A stretch of 22,547 nt of DNA. It comes from Silene noctiflora (Eukaryota > Streptophyta > Magnoliopsida > Caryophyllales > Caryophyllaceae). The DNA lies in NCBI GenBank assembly GCA_009801015.1, contig VHZZ01004506.1, positions 59,478-82,024 on the forward strand. The letters run 5' to 3'. The position numbers and the translations under genes are program-made. Below are positions 1-11,800 of the stretch, piece after piece. Numbering within the stretch: the first letter of the stretch is position 1; every line of letters begins with the position of its first letter. The notes beneath the pieces were generated by a model that did no database searches, was not told the origin of the DNA, and was given only the letters and a program-made list of their open reading frames with translations.

Positions 1-195
1 CCGTGTTTTTTACACGACCTGGCCACGGTAGTGCCGTGTAAAATACACGCCCCAACCACGGTAGTGCCGTGTTTTTTACAAGACCTAACCACGACACTGT
101 CGTGTATTTCACACGCCCCGACCATGGTGCAACCGTGTTTTTCACAAGACCTGGCCACGGTACTGTCGTGTGCTTCACACGCCTTGTCCATTTCG
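1..195 (+). repeat. 33-bp (11-codon) tandem minisatellite, ~6 units
   Basis: Units start at 1, 34, 67, 100, 133 and 166, each exactly 33 bp except the last, which decays into poly-T. Each begins near CCGTGT and most contain a small inverted repeat CGTGT-(5 nt)-ACACG. Because 33 is a multiple of three the repeat stays in phase. In the third forward frame it reads as an 11-residue motif close to VFFTRPGHGTV, with one stop in unit 2 (39-41). The array may extend left of the window. Confidence 0.9.
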
Positions 196-257
196 TTTTT
201 TTTTTTGTTTTTTTTTTAATTAATAGTAATCATATTTCACATAGCCATCATTTTTAG

Positions 258-520
258 GAATCGTTCGAAGCCCCGTTTGAAAACAATGAAGATTATAGCA
301 ATTATTTTGTCTTTGAAAATGCGTTTAACTAATTTGAAGATGCATTTGATCGGTCAAATGAAGTTGCTTATAATTTGGGTTTCCACTTGGTAAAGGTTAA
401 ATATCAAATGAAGCACTATCCTCCGTTAAAAGTCGTCATGTGTGAGCGTCACGGAAAGTTCACTAGTAGGGCTAAGGACCCTTCAAACCCGCAAAGGAAA
501 ATCTCCACAAAGCGGTTTGA
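258..520 (+). pseudogene. relic of FAR1/MULE-transposase-type N-terminal DNA-binding domain
   Basis: In the third forward frame, after a stop at 255-257, the translation has an acidic stretch (residues like FENNEDY), an in-frame stop at 330-332, then a segment with VAYNLGF, a variable strand and MCERHGKF followed by basic residues, ending near 520 where tandem repeats begin. The order AYNLGF...CxRxGKY-like is what I know from FAR1-type DNA-binding domains at the N-terminus of plant MULE transposases and FAR1-related proteins. The metal-ligand region after it, the transposase catalytic core and the SWIM zinc finger are absent. It is a degraded fragment and not expected to be functional. The 11-residue repeat upstream is in the same frame, so both may come from one ORF. 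Family assignment is from motif memory only. Confidence 0.55.
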
Positions 521-652
521 TACAATAGTTTATTATAAAAACCGTCTANATATTACAATAGTTTATTATAAAAACCGTCTCAAATATTCAATAACAATAC
601 CGTCTACATATTACAATAGTTTATTATAAAAACCGTCTCAAATATTCAATAA
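521..652 (+). repeat. AT-rich tandem repeat, 27-bp core x3
   Basis: A core starting TACAATAGTTTATTATAAAA and ending ACCGTCT occurs at 521-547, 554-580 and 612-638. A second block (CAAATATTCAATAA) follows copies 2 and 3. One unresolved base (N) lies at 549. Two further related AACCGT...ACAAAATCAATTA units lie at 705-731 and 736-763. Confidence 0.85.
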
Positions 653-763
653 TGATGCCATTGCACAAAAAAAATCAATAAGGAATAATAATTAGTTATA
701 GTAGAAACCGTACCACAAAATCAATTACGATGATAAAAACCGTCACACAAAATCAATTAAGAT

Positions 764-1880
764 AAATCAATTATTAAATAAACCATCTCAGGCACACTTT
801 TACGATAAAACAACAATTATTTTTTATTAAAGTTACTTTAGATGTAAGGGCAAAGTTGGAATAAATTAAGAAATAGGGGGCGTAACAAGTAAAATAGGGG
901 CGTGATATAGGAGGTCTCGCATCTGTTTGTGACACTTCAATTTCCACCTTATTTTCAAGCTAAATCTTAAATGTTCATTTCTCCAAACTAAATCCTACGT
1001 ATTTGGATCTACTCGGACTAGTATGGACGTTCGTTCTCGCTAAAAAATGAAAAATCCCAAAATTTTAGTTACATTGAAACATCAGACTTTGTTTGTTTTT
1101 GAGCATATTACTTTAAAATTTGGTTGTTTTCCTGAGCTTATTACTTTAAAATTTGGTTGTTTTTGAGCGTGTATTTTTTCCGGACTTATTAAAGTTTATA
1201 AGTTAGATTCAAATTTTTTCCCGTCAAAATTCAAATTTAACTAAACTTATATATAATATTTTTGAGTTTTATTAAAAAAATTGAGCTTAATATTTAAGTG
1301 AATAAACTCGGAAACTTTATACTAAAACTCAAAATTTTTAAAACAAAATTCAAAATTTTTATTATAATGCTTAGAAACTATATAATTGGTGCTAATACAT
1401 CGTATGTATAATCTATTTACTCAAGTTTTTTGCCGCACTAACCATAAATCCTAGCTCCGCATAGAGTGGACTTGAAGTGACCCGTCCTTATAGGACCCGA
1501 ACCGAATATTGACTATTATCCTTTAAAAAAACTTACTAACAATAAACCCAAAATGACTCAATCCGAACTACATTTTTTACTTGAATTGTCCGTTCCGAAT
1601 TTTTATTGTCGCTCATTGGTTATTATCCCTAAGAAACTTGAAAACAATAAACTCAAAATGATCAAAACCCAAAAGGACTCGATCCAAACGGTATTTTTGC
1701 AAAACCCGAAACGACTCAACCCAATTAACGTGTTTACCAGGTGTAGAAGGAAGTGGAGAGAATAATACTTTTAATCAGTCAATATTAGCGGGTTTGAGAA
1801 TTTTGTGTGTGTCCAGTCCATATCAGTTGATGACTTTACAACTTAGATCTAGCTAGGCTCGAATATTTCCCCTAAGGTTG
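764..1880. other. gene-free AT-rich intergenic stretch
   Basis: No convincing coding or RNA gene. It holds a short direct repeat of about 33 bp (1101-1133 and 1134-1164, sharing TTACTTTAAAATTTGGTTGT) and a low-complexity stretch around 1490-1730 rich in CCCAAAATGACTC / CCGAAACGACTC-like words typical of plant intergenic DNA. A 70-residue open frame at 1553-1765 has no recognisable domain and falls in this low-complexity sequence. Confidence 0.6.
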
Positions 1881-2329
1881 GATGGTAGAGGCTGCTTGGG
1901 GATGCTGTATTCTCATAAAGCTACTGGCATGTTGTTTGGTAAATCACTATAGTTTTCAGCCATTTTCTCTAAAATAACCTTTACAAATTAAGTTGGTGGC
2001 CTCGACTGCACCATAGTCACCACTAGTCTGAGGTCGGCATGGTGATGATTTGTGATATTTGACCATGTATTTGGCTATTAGGATGATCTATGAGGCGCTG
2101 AGGCGGCTTCCAACCTTCCATCGAAAATGTATTAAAGTATGAAATCCATGGTATAACTTGTAAGACGATCTTAATTATTCAGTTACATGCAAACACACAA
2201 CATATTCTGCTTCAACTCCCCCCTCTTGCTCATATCTTGAGGTGAGGGCAAACATAGACTTATTCTTTTAACTTTATGAAACACTTGGTAAGACACAGTT
2301 TCGGATTCTCAGTACATAATAACCGAACA

Positions 2330-5056
2330 CTAAGCTGCGGCCTCTGCAGTGGAAGAAACTTGACACAGCACAGATACAGGATCTCCCAATCGTATTACTT
2401 TGCTATTGCCTCCACCGTAGCAGTCCTTCCAGACTAAGTTCTGCCCCATATAGACCTGCATTATCATGTTGATCCAGTCATTGCCCTAATTGCGCTATAA
2501 TGAGTTAGGATCTCATTAGCTGCTTACTCAGATTTAACTGCAAGTGTCATATACTGCAAGTGCATGTAGGAGTGTCGGACACTGCTATATTGAAAAGGAG
2601 GATTATGTTTTTGCCCAAACAAAGTGTCCATTGGTCGTGCCACGCGACACACAACTATAGTGATGTTTCAAATGTACAATGTTAAATTTGTCAAGTTCGC
2701 TGTAGTAGTAAACTATTGGTTATAGTCCACTTCCAAAATCAGAGAGACGTTAATCACAGTTATAATCATACCGGTCAATACGATGCAAGTATCATATAAC
2801 ATAACTGCATATCGGAGTGTCCGACAATAAGTACTATTTTCAGATCATCACTTTTAAAAATTGTAAACTACTACATTAACACACCTGTCCCTTAGGTTTC
2901 TTGTTTGGAAGCAAAATTGTATCTGATCTGAATCCTTTGAGAGTTTCGGTAAGTTCTGGATTTGCAACAGCAGTTTGTTGATTGATTGTTGTCATCTGGA
3001 AGAGTAGCAGCAGATGGGAAGTATATCAAACATGCATCGTATATTCTTATAGACCGTTGAAGATTAAATGGATGCTAGTTAATATAATATTGGGTGAGAC
3101 AGTTGTTCGCGCACAATCAAGTCATTAAATCATGCCTTGAATGAGGTATAAAACATGAAATGAGACTGTACGGTCTCATTTGAGGTCAATGGCTGCTGAC
3201 CTTGCACCGCGAACAGAGCTTGACACTAGAGAATGTTAACTTGTTAACTTTGATGTCCTTCCACAGGTCTTCAGAAAATGGTTTACAACCTTCAACAACG
3301 ATGCTGTGAAAATACGGTGAGAATGTGAGATGAAGATGTCAAAGGGCTTTTTACCGGTCTGAATTTCAAAAACTGGATGAAGGCAAAAGAAAAATTGGCT
3401 GAACCATACAGAAATATGCCCAAAAAACTGGTATCAGGTTTACCCGAAGAATAGCATGATGCTAAATATAACAAAAATTCAAAGTTAGAACAGTGGAAAT
3501 AATTACTTGGCTCTAAAACGGTCTATTGGTATCGGTTCCTTAAGATGCCTGTTCAAAGCATCTAATGATCCCTGCTCACGCATACAAAAGACTAATGAAA
3601 GCCTTGCTTGTAAAACATTAATTTAACAGACAACTTTCATGAAACAAAGCTAACAAACCTGCGATATCAGTAAGAAAGGAAACTGGTCAGAGAACATGGT
3701 TTTGTATCCACGGGCATAATCAGGATCCGTGCTCCTGGTTTGTGTTGCTACATTTTAACACAATCCACATTAGTTTAAAGGTGCTCCGAGCGAGTATGCA
3801 ATTAGACCACATCTTGGCCATTTACTATCAAGAATTTAAACCTCCATAGACCATAGTTTAAGGTGTAGACTGTAATGTGAGCAGGCAATACCTGAGTCAA
3901 ATCTGACCAACCTACTAGTTTTCCCAATGTATTTTGAGAACCACTCAGCTGCTTCAGCTCCTTCGTCTAAAGCAGAGCCACTCCATTCCCACACAGACAC
4001 ATCATCAACCATAGCACGTGCCTTACTCAAAGACACCTTCAGCAAACCCATCCCGGGGGCTCTTATCACTGAAGGTAAAAAGAAATACTTGACGAAGGCA
4101 GACAGAGAGAGGAAAAAAAAAGAAGCAAAATTTGGGCCGGTTTGGACACAGTCACGACTCTCGTGAGTTTATCAACTAATTAAGCTAGCTGAAATCTACA
4201 AAAAAAAAAACTTGTAAGCAACACCAGCATTTTACTTGCGAATCCCAATAGATGGAAACTAGGGGTAAATAAATCCATCACATTTCACAACCTCACATAA
4301 ATTCTATGTTCCATAGAGCTTAACGATGCAATGTAAAATTTATCGATGATTAACTTATCAAGACCACTTTTTCTTATTATCATTTTAAAAGTTGCTACTG
4401 TTGTAAACTGTGAGAAAATATAGTTATATAGTCAAAAGTTGACATTGTACGATCACATATGTGAAATGGGTCGAAAGTTAGGAATCGGAGGATTTTAATT
4501 TTTAGAGATAGTTTAAAGCTTTACCCATGCATGAGTTACTCGAAGGTTCCCAACCCTCGACAAAAGCCTCGGTAGGGAGCTCAATTTGAACCAAAGCAAG
4601 CTTGGGTTCAACTCTTTGAGTATACATCCTCCCATTTTCATTAACAATCATCCATTGTCTGTCCCATCGAAATCCTGTATATGAGGAGCGCAAAGAATGT
4701 TAAATTCACTTGAAATTTCAAATCAAATCACCAAAAACTCTTTCCTTAGTTATACTACACTAGTAGACTTTTTAACTCTCCGTTGTACAGTTAGTTTGAT
4801 ACTCTTTCCGTGTCAGTCATTTGAACCAAAGATAAACAAATGATTGGGACTGGAACGGAGGGCATCCACAAATGATACTACGGAGTGGAATAGTTAAGGA
4901 TATAAGGCAAAGGACGAAAATAGAGTAAGAGTGGAGAAAAGAGAAGGAAATGAAACCAGTGGAAGTGACAGGAGCTTGAAGAAGAGAAATCCCACGACAT
5001 GATTTAATGGGATAAACCACAATTGATTTCACTTTTGCTGTTATTATTTCTCCCAT
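2330..5056 (-). CDS. ARC: MOSC-domain mitochondrial amidoxime reducing component-like protein (ARC), copy 1
   Basis: Eight exons on the minus strand: 5056-4957, 4674-4525, 4068-3892, 3747-3659, 3571-3507, 3303-3201, 2995-2885 and 2455-2330. Every intron is GT-AG and all phases join, giving 921 bp and 306 residues; the stop is TAG at 2332-2330. The protein starts at MGEIITAKVKS, directly on the MOSC N-terminal beta-barrel (about residues 5-125, with YPIKSCRG and GFRWDRQW). The MOSC domain follows, with the CSRC motif at C224-C227, one cysteine of which is the family's molybdenum ligand. C-terminal hallmarks are TINQ, GFRSD and [11 protein letters not shown]. Family knowledge: mARC proteins bind molybdenum cofactor and reduce N-hydroxylated substrates, with electrons from cytochrome b5 and its reductase; the plant and algal forms have also been linked to nitrite and NO metabolism. 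No transit peptide is apparent. The start is the first ATG before the conserved barrel. Confidence 0.9.
4802..4862 (+). mobile_element. Stowaway-like MITE relic in ARC copy 1 intron 1
   Basis: Both ends recall Stowaway terminal repeats: the left end CTCTTTCCGTGTCAGTCATTTG and the right end CAAATGATTGGGACTGGAACG followed by GAGGG are roughly inverted, and TA precedes the left end. At about 60 bp it lacks most of a normal interior, so it is an internally deleted relic. It is absent from the equivalent intron of copy 2. Confidence 0.55.
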
Positions 5057-5868
5057 TTTTTTTCCTGCAGACCTTAAAACTGTCCTTTGCTACTAATTCT
5101 TCTTTTTAGTCCTCACTTGAATATAAGCAATTAAGCATTATTACATCATGCAGATAGATAGACTTCAGTATTCTCTCCGTTTAACTAACGCATGGAATCC
5201 TTTTTCAAACTTGCCAAGTTGCATCATACTGTCTAGATTCCTACTCCTGAATGAAGTTTTTGAACCGTAAACTTTAAGAGGTCATAACTCATGTTACGAG
5301 CTCAAAAGGTAATGATTTCTTTTTTCAAATGGATCATCTTTCTAAGAACTACGATAGTAGAGGGTGCTTGGTGATGGTGTATTCTCATAAAGCAAATGTG
5401 ATGTTGTTTGGCTAAAAATGCTAAATCACTACAGTTTTCAGTCATTTTCTCTAAAATGACCTTTACATTTAAGTTAGCAACCTCGACTGCGCCATAGCCA
5501 GTTAGCCACCACTAGTCTGAGGTTGGCAATCGGCATGGTGATGATTTGTGATATTTGACCATGTATTTGGCTAGTAGGAACTTCACCATTTATTGGGTTC
5601 ATGGGATGTCAGGATGATCTAGGAGGCGCTGAGGCGGCTTCCAACCTTTCATCGAAAATGTATTAAAGTATGAAATCCATGGTATAACTTATAAGACGAT
5701 CTTAATTATTCAGTTACATGCAAACACACAACATATTCTGCTTCAACTCCCCCCTCTTGCTCATATCTTGAGGCGAGGCCCTTTATTTAGCAAACAGACT
5801 TATTCTTTAACTCTATGAAACACTTGGTAAGACACAGTCTCGGATTCTCAGTACATAATAACCGAACA

Positions 5869-8800
5869 CTAAGCTGCGGCCTCTGCAGTGGAAGAAACTT
5901 GACACAGCACAGATACAGGATCTCCCAATCTTATTACTTTGTTATTGCCTCCACCGTAGCAGTCCTTCCAGACTAAGTTCTGCCCCATATAGACCTGCAT
6001 TATCATGTTGTGTCATTGCTGTAATTGCGCTATAATGAACAAGTATCTCATTAGCTGCGTTACTCAGACTTAGCTGCAAGCCTACAACTGTCATATGATG
6101 CAAGTATCATATAACATAAGTGCATATCGGAGTGTCGGACAATACTATTTTCAGATCATTTTTACAAATTGTAAACTATTATACATTACCACACCTTTCC
6201 CTTAGGATTATTGTTTGGACGCAAAATTATATCTGATCTGAATCCTTTGAGAGCTTCCGTTAGTTCTGGATTTGCTACAGCAGTTTGTTGATTGATTGTT
6301 GTCACCTGGAAGATTAGCAGCAGATGGGAAGTATATCAAACATGTATCGTATATGCGTATAGACCTTATACTGTATATCAACACACAGATTTCAGTACTG
6401 GACTTTCAAATCTTTGCTTCAAATACAAGCATAATCTAATTATGTCAATAATTCAACGTAAGCCTTCATTCATTTGGACTCGGTATCTTTTTGGAAATAC
6501 AAAAAAAATTCACTACCTTTCTATTCTGGTAGGAAATATTGGCCACACAACATGGGTTAACTTAATTCTTTTCCTCACAGACTTCCTATCATCTCTGAAT
6601 ATGAAGAAGAGCGACGATCTTTCAGCTATAAATCAATGTGATCGTTTTCACTGGGTCAACAAGACAATTTAAATAGAAAAACGTAGACTTAAAGAAACAA
6701 AAATGATCACGCACTGAAGATAAAATGGATGCCAGTTAGTACTGGGTGACTGTTGTATGCGCACCACCAAGTCATTAAATCATGTACAGAATCAGGTATA
6801 TACCATCAAATGAGACTGTTTTATGCATACAATACAACGGCCTCATTTGAGGTTTATGAATGGCTTCTGACCTTGCACCGCGAACAGAGCTTGACACTAC
6901 AGAATGTTAACTTGTTAATTATGATCTCCTTCCACAGGTCTTCAGAAAATGGTTCACAACCTTCAACAACGATGCTGTGACAATATGGTGAGAGTGTGAG
7001 ATGAAGATTGTCCAGTCCAAAGACGTTCACCGGTCTAAATTTCAAAAACAGGATGAAAGCAAAAGAAAATTCGGCTGAAACATACAGAAATATGCGCAAA
7101 AATCGATATCAGGTTTACCTGAAGAATAGCTTGATGCTAGATATAACAAAAATTCAAAGTTAATTTAGTACAGTGGAATAATTACTTGGCTCGAAAACGG
7201 TCTATTGGTATCTGTTCCTTAAGATGCCTGTTCAACTCATCTAATGATCCCTGCTCACACATATACAAAATACTAATGGAAGTGCTGCTTCTAAAACATT
7301 AGTTTAATAGAGAACTTCCATGAGACAAAGCTAACTAACCTGCGATATCAGTAAGATAGGAAACTCGTCTGCAAACATGGTTTTGTATCCAGGGGCATAA
7401 TCAGGATTCGTACTCCTGGTTTGCGATACTACATTTTAACAAAAATCACATTACCTAAAAGGTGCTCCGAGTGAGTATGCAATTATGCCGTATCTTGGCC
7501 ATTTAGTATCAAGAACTTGAACCTGCATAGTTCAAGGAGTAGACTGTAATGTAAGCAGGCAATACCTGAGTCAAATCGGACCAGCCTACTGGTTTTCCCT
7601 ATGTAATTAGAGAACCACTCAGCTGCTTCAGCTCCTTCGTCCAAAGCGGAGCCACTCCATTCCCACACAGACACATCATCAATTGTAGCACGTGGCTTAA
7701 CCAAAGACACCTTCAGCAAATCCATCCCCGGGGCTCTTATCACTGAAGATAAAAAGTACTTGATGAAAGCAGACGAAGAGAAAAAAAAAAACATGATTAG
7801 GGATTTGGACACAGGTCACGAGTACACGACTCTCTGATAGAATATATGTAATTATTCGGTAGTTTGTTACCTATTATGTTGTATATGTTTCCGATATATT
7901 AGCCTAGAATATCTCTTTGTAATATTGAGCAGTTGTGTATTTAAACTGATTCCTAATCAATGAGAAGATCAAGCATTATCTTCCTTTATGGTATCAGCTT
8001 CCTAGGGAAAGATTCCTCAAATCGCTTCCGCATGCAACCCTAGCCGCCGTCTTCTTTCACGGCCTGCTTCTCTTCTTCCCTTCTTCCTTTCTCATCTCCG
8101 TCCTCACGACAAACTCCACTCCATGGCACCTGACAACACCAAGTCGGGTTTCCATCCGGCCCTTGCCGTGAACAACATCAAGAACCATGTCACCGTCGAA
8201 CTTGGCATGGACAACGATCAATACCCTTTTTGGGTGATCCTTTTCACGAATCACACGAAATCCAACCGCGTGCTTCACCATATTGTAGAACCGAAAGGTG
8301 GTTCAAAGGCTCCTTCTACCGAGGAAGAGAAAGAGCTGTGGGAAACTCTCGATGCTACGGTTCTCCAATGGATTTATTCCACTGTCACCACTGAACTCCT
8401 GGAGACGATTGTTGAAGTCGACTCGACGGCCATGGCAGCATGGAAAAGGCTTCAAAATATTTTCCAGGATAACAAAACTCTAGGGCGGTGACCCTTGAAC
8501 AAGAGTTTTCTCATATCGCCATGGCGGATTTCTCTTCTGCCTCGGCATATTGTTAGCGTCTTAAATCGCTTGCTGATCAGTTGAAGAATGTGGGTTCAAC
8601 CGGGAGACACGGTTGGTTTTACAACTGGTATCCGGTCTTACTGATGCCTATTGCAACGCTGGAACTATCATTCGTCAAATGGATCCGTTACCTCCATTCT
8701 ACCGCGCTCGCTCTATGTTAACCCTAGAGGAGGCCGGTTTTGCTAAGGAGGCTGCCACTACTTCCTCGACTGCTCTGTTTGTTTAAAACGGAGGGGGAGT

Positions 8801-11800
8801 CGGTGGCACATCAGGGGCTAAGTCACCAACGAACACCAACACCACCAAGAACAACCGTGGGTCAAATGGAGGCAAGAAGAAAAATAAGGGCAACAAAGGC
8901 GGGAAGGGCCATAAACAGAATGCTGCTCCTTCGACCACTTCTGCCCCTGTTCCGGGAGCCTTGCCTTCTGGTTCTGGTCAGCACTGGACTCCTGGGTACG
9001 GTCACTGGGGGTGGACACCCTCTCCTTGGGGATATCCACCCTGCCCTTACCCATCGACTCCCTGGTTTCGACCTGGCGTCGCTCGTCCCCAGCCAGGCAT
9101 CCTTGGACCAAGGCCTGCTCAAGGCTTATGTCGCTGCTGATGGCTCAACTCCGAGTCTGATATTGAAGTTGTTATGCTTACTCTCGGCCTCACTCCACCG
9201 GGCCCGTCTTGGTTCATGGATACGGGCGCGACCTCTCATATGACAGCTAATTCAGGTACTCTTTCGTCTTTTGTTAATTCGAGTGCTCCTCATGGTATTA
9301 TAGTCGGAAATGGTCATTCAATCCCAGTTACGGCAACGCTACACTACCCACACCCCATCCCCCTTTAGTCCTTAAAAATGTCTTACACTCATCCAAATTA
9401 GTCAAAATCTTCATATCCGTTCGCAAATTTACCGCCGATAATTCGGTCACTGTTGAATTTGACCCATTTGGCTTTTGTGTGAAGGATTTACGGATGGGAC
9501 ACATCTGATGAGGTGTAATAGTCGCGGCAATCTGTATCCCATTTCCACTCCATCCACCATTGAGTCCAGTACCAAATCGGCGTTTTCTGCCATTGCCCCG
9601 TCTCTCTGGCATGATCGTTTAGGTCACCCAGGGGAACCGGTTTTTCATTCACTTAAGCGCAATAATTTTATACAATGTAATTTGAATTCAAAACCTTCAT
9701 TTTGTCATTCTTGTCCTCTAGGAAAACATGTTCGTTTATCTTTTACTAATTCTATTACGCGTACTTCTTTGCCTTTTGATATTTTGAATAGCGATCTTTG
9801 GACTTCTCCAGTTCTTAGTTCATCCGGTCATAAATATTGTCTACTTATTTTGGATGATTTTAGTAATTTCCTTTGGACTTTTCCAATTGCAAATAAATCA
9901 AATGTTCATCCCACATTGGTTAAATTTTATGCTTATATCCAAACTCAGTTTGAACGCAAAATAAAATCGCTCCAATGTGATAATGGAACGGAATTTGTCA
10001 ATGGTCCCTTTCGGAAATTTTGTGAGGATCATGGTCTGGTTTTTCGCCTCTCCTGTCTACACACATCATCCCAAAATGGTAAGGCTGAGCGCAAGATTCG
10101 TTCCCTCAATAACATTGTTCGCACCCTTTTATTTCATGCGTCTATCCCTACAAAATTTTGGCATCACGCGTTAGAAATGGCCACTTATTTATCGAACATT
10201 CTCCCAAGTAAAGTTATTGCCTTTCGTACTCCCCTTTCTATTTTATTTCAGCGACATCCGACTTACTCTTATCTTCGAGTCTTTGGGTGTCTGTGCTTTC
10301 CTCTGGTTCCCTCTACCACAATCCACAAACTACAACCACGTTCTAGTCCCTGTGTCTTTCTTGGTTATCCACCATCATAGAGGGTATAGGTGTTTTGATA
10401 TGTCGTCTAACAAAGTCATTATTAGTCGCCATGTTATCTTTCATGAGTCTAGCTTTCCTTTCTATAAAGTCCATTGCCCCGACTCGAACACTTATAAATT
10501 TTTGGATGATGGATTCTCTACATATGTCCTTCTAACATTTAGCTCATACCCGGTCCCCTCCATCCTCCCCTGATCATCTGCCCCACCTCGGCCTCCCACT
10601 GGCGCTTCCCCTTTCCCCACCCGTGTTTGGCCTGCTAATCTGACCGTTTACAACCGTCGACAGCCCACACCCAGTACAACCGACCCGTCAGCCACCCACA
10701 ATATCTAGACCCGTGTCCCAATTTCCAAGCCTACCACTCGTAGTGACCATGGTATTTACAAGACAAATCCTAAATACCGGAAATCCCTTACGACCCATAA
10801 TCTTAGCCACACTGTTGCCATATCACCCTTACCTCGCAATTCTTTGTCGGCCTTGCGTGATCATGATTGGAAAATGGCCATGGATGATGAATACACCGCT
10901 CTGATTAACAATAAGACGTGGGAGTTAGTTCCTCGTCCTCAAAATGTTAATGTCATACGGTCTATGTGGATATTTCGTTATAAATAACGCTGACGGTTCT
11001 TTTGAAAGGTATAAAGCTCGTCTTGTAGGTGACGGAAAAAATCAGCAGGTTGGCATTGAATGCGGGGAGACGTTCAGTCCAGTGGTAAAACCGGCCACAA
11101 TTCGTGCCGTTTTGTGTCTTGCTTTATCGAAGAAATGGGTTATAAATCAGCTTGATGTTAAGAACGCATTCCTTCATGGAGCTCTTAATGAAACTGTGTA
11201 CATGCACCAACCACTTGGTTATCGTGATAAAGATCGCCCGGACTATGTTTGCTTACTACGGAAATCGCTATATGGTCTCGTGCTTGGTACAAACGTTTTG
11301 CGGACTATGCTGCTACTATTGGCTTTACTCACAGCAAAGTTGACCACTCACTTTTTGTTCTTCGACGAGGTAATAACATGGCTTATTTATTACTTTACGT
11401 TGATGATATAATTTTGACTTGCTCTTCCGAAGCTCTACGTGCTACCATTATGCATCGTTTTCATTCCGAGTTTGCAATGAAAGATTTGGGCTCTCTTCAT
11501 TATTTCCTGGGTATTTCGGTTACTCACGATTCCCAAGGTATGCTCTTGTCTCAAACTAAGTATGCCGAGGATATTATCGAACGGGCCGGCATGTCGTCCT
11601 GCAAACCGTGTGCTACTCCCGTCGATACTAAGTCTAAACTTAGTGCTACCTCCACCACTCCGTGTGCTGATCCTTCCCTATACCGGAGTCTTGCTTGTGC
11701 CCTGCAATATCTCACCTTTACACGGCCAGACATTTCCTATGTCGTGCAACAGGTTTGCTTATTTATGCACAATCCTATGGATGTTCATATGCTTGCACTT

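Larger units (their letters stand above)
1881..5250 (-). repeat. tandem segmental duplication, copy 1
   Basis: This block is homologous to 5353-13785 once the copia insertion is removed from the latter. It covers about 450 bp of 3' flank, the whole eight-exon ARC gene, all seven introns and about 190 bp 5' of the start codon. Boundaries are by eye: left homology begins near GTAGAGG (1885) and right homology fades after TGTCTAGATTC (5231-5241). Confidence 0.85.

Noticed and set aside
1-195. Regular 33-bp repeats that might suggest a CRISPR array
   Set aside because: Units are contiguous with no unique spacers, and the window is plant nuclear DNA; it is a minisatellite.
3836-4166. Plus-strand frame opposite ARC exon 3 (3927-4166)
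   Set aside because: Antisense shadow; the minus strand carries the conserved MOSC exon with correct splice sites.
6292-6672. 126-codon plus-strand open frame
   Set aside because: It begins inside the antisense of ARC copy 2 exon 7 and runs through intron 6; no domain and no counterpart in copy 1.
8740-9243. 167-codon open frame in the copia gag region
   Set aside because: Wrong-frame shadow of the gag tail; the K/G-rich and W/P-rich gag residues are read in another frame.
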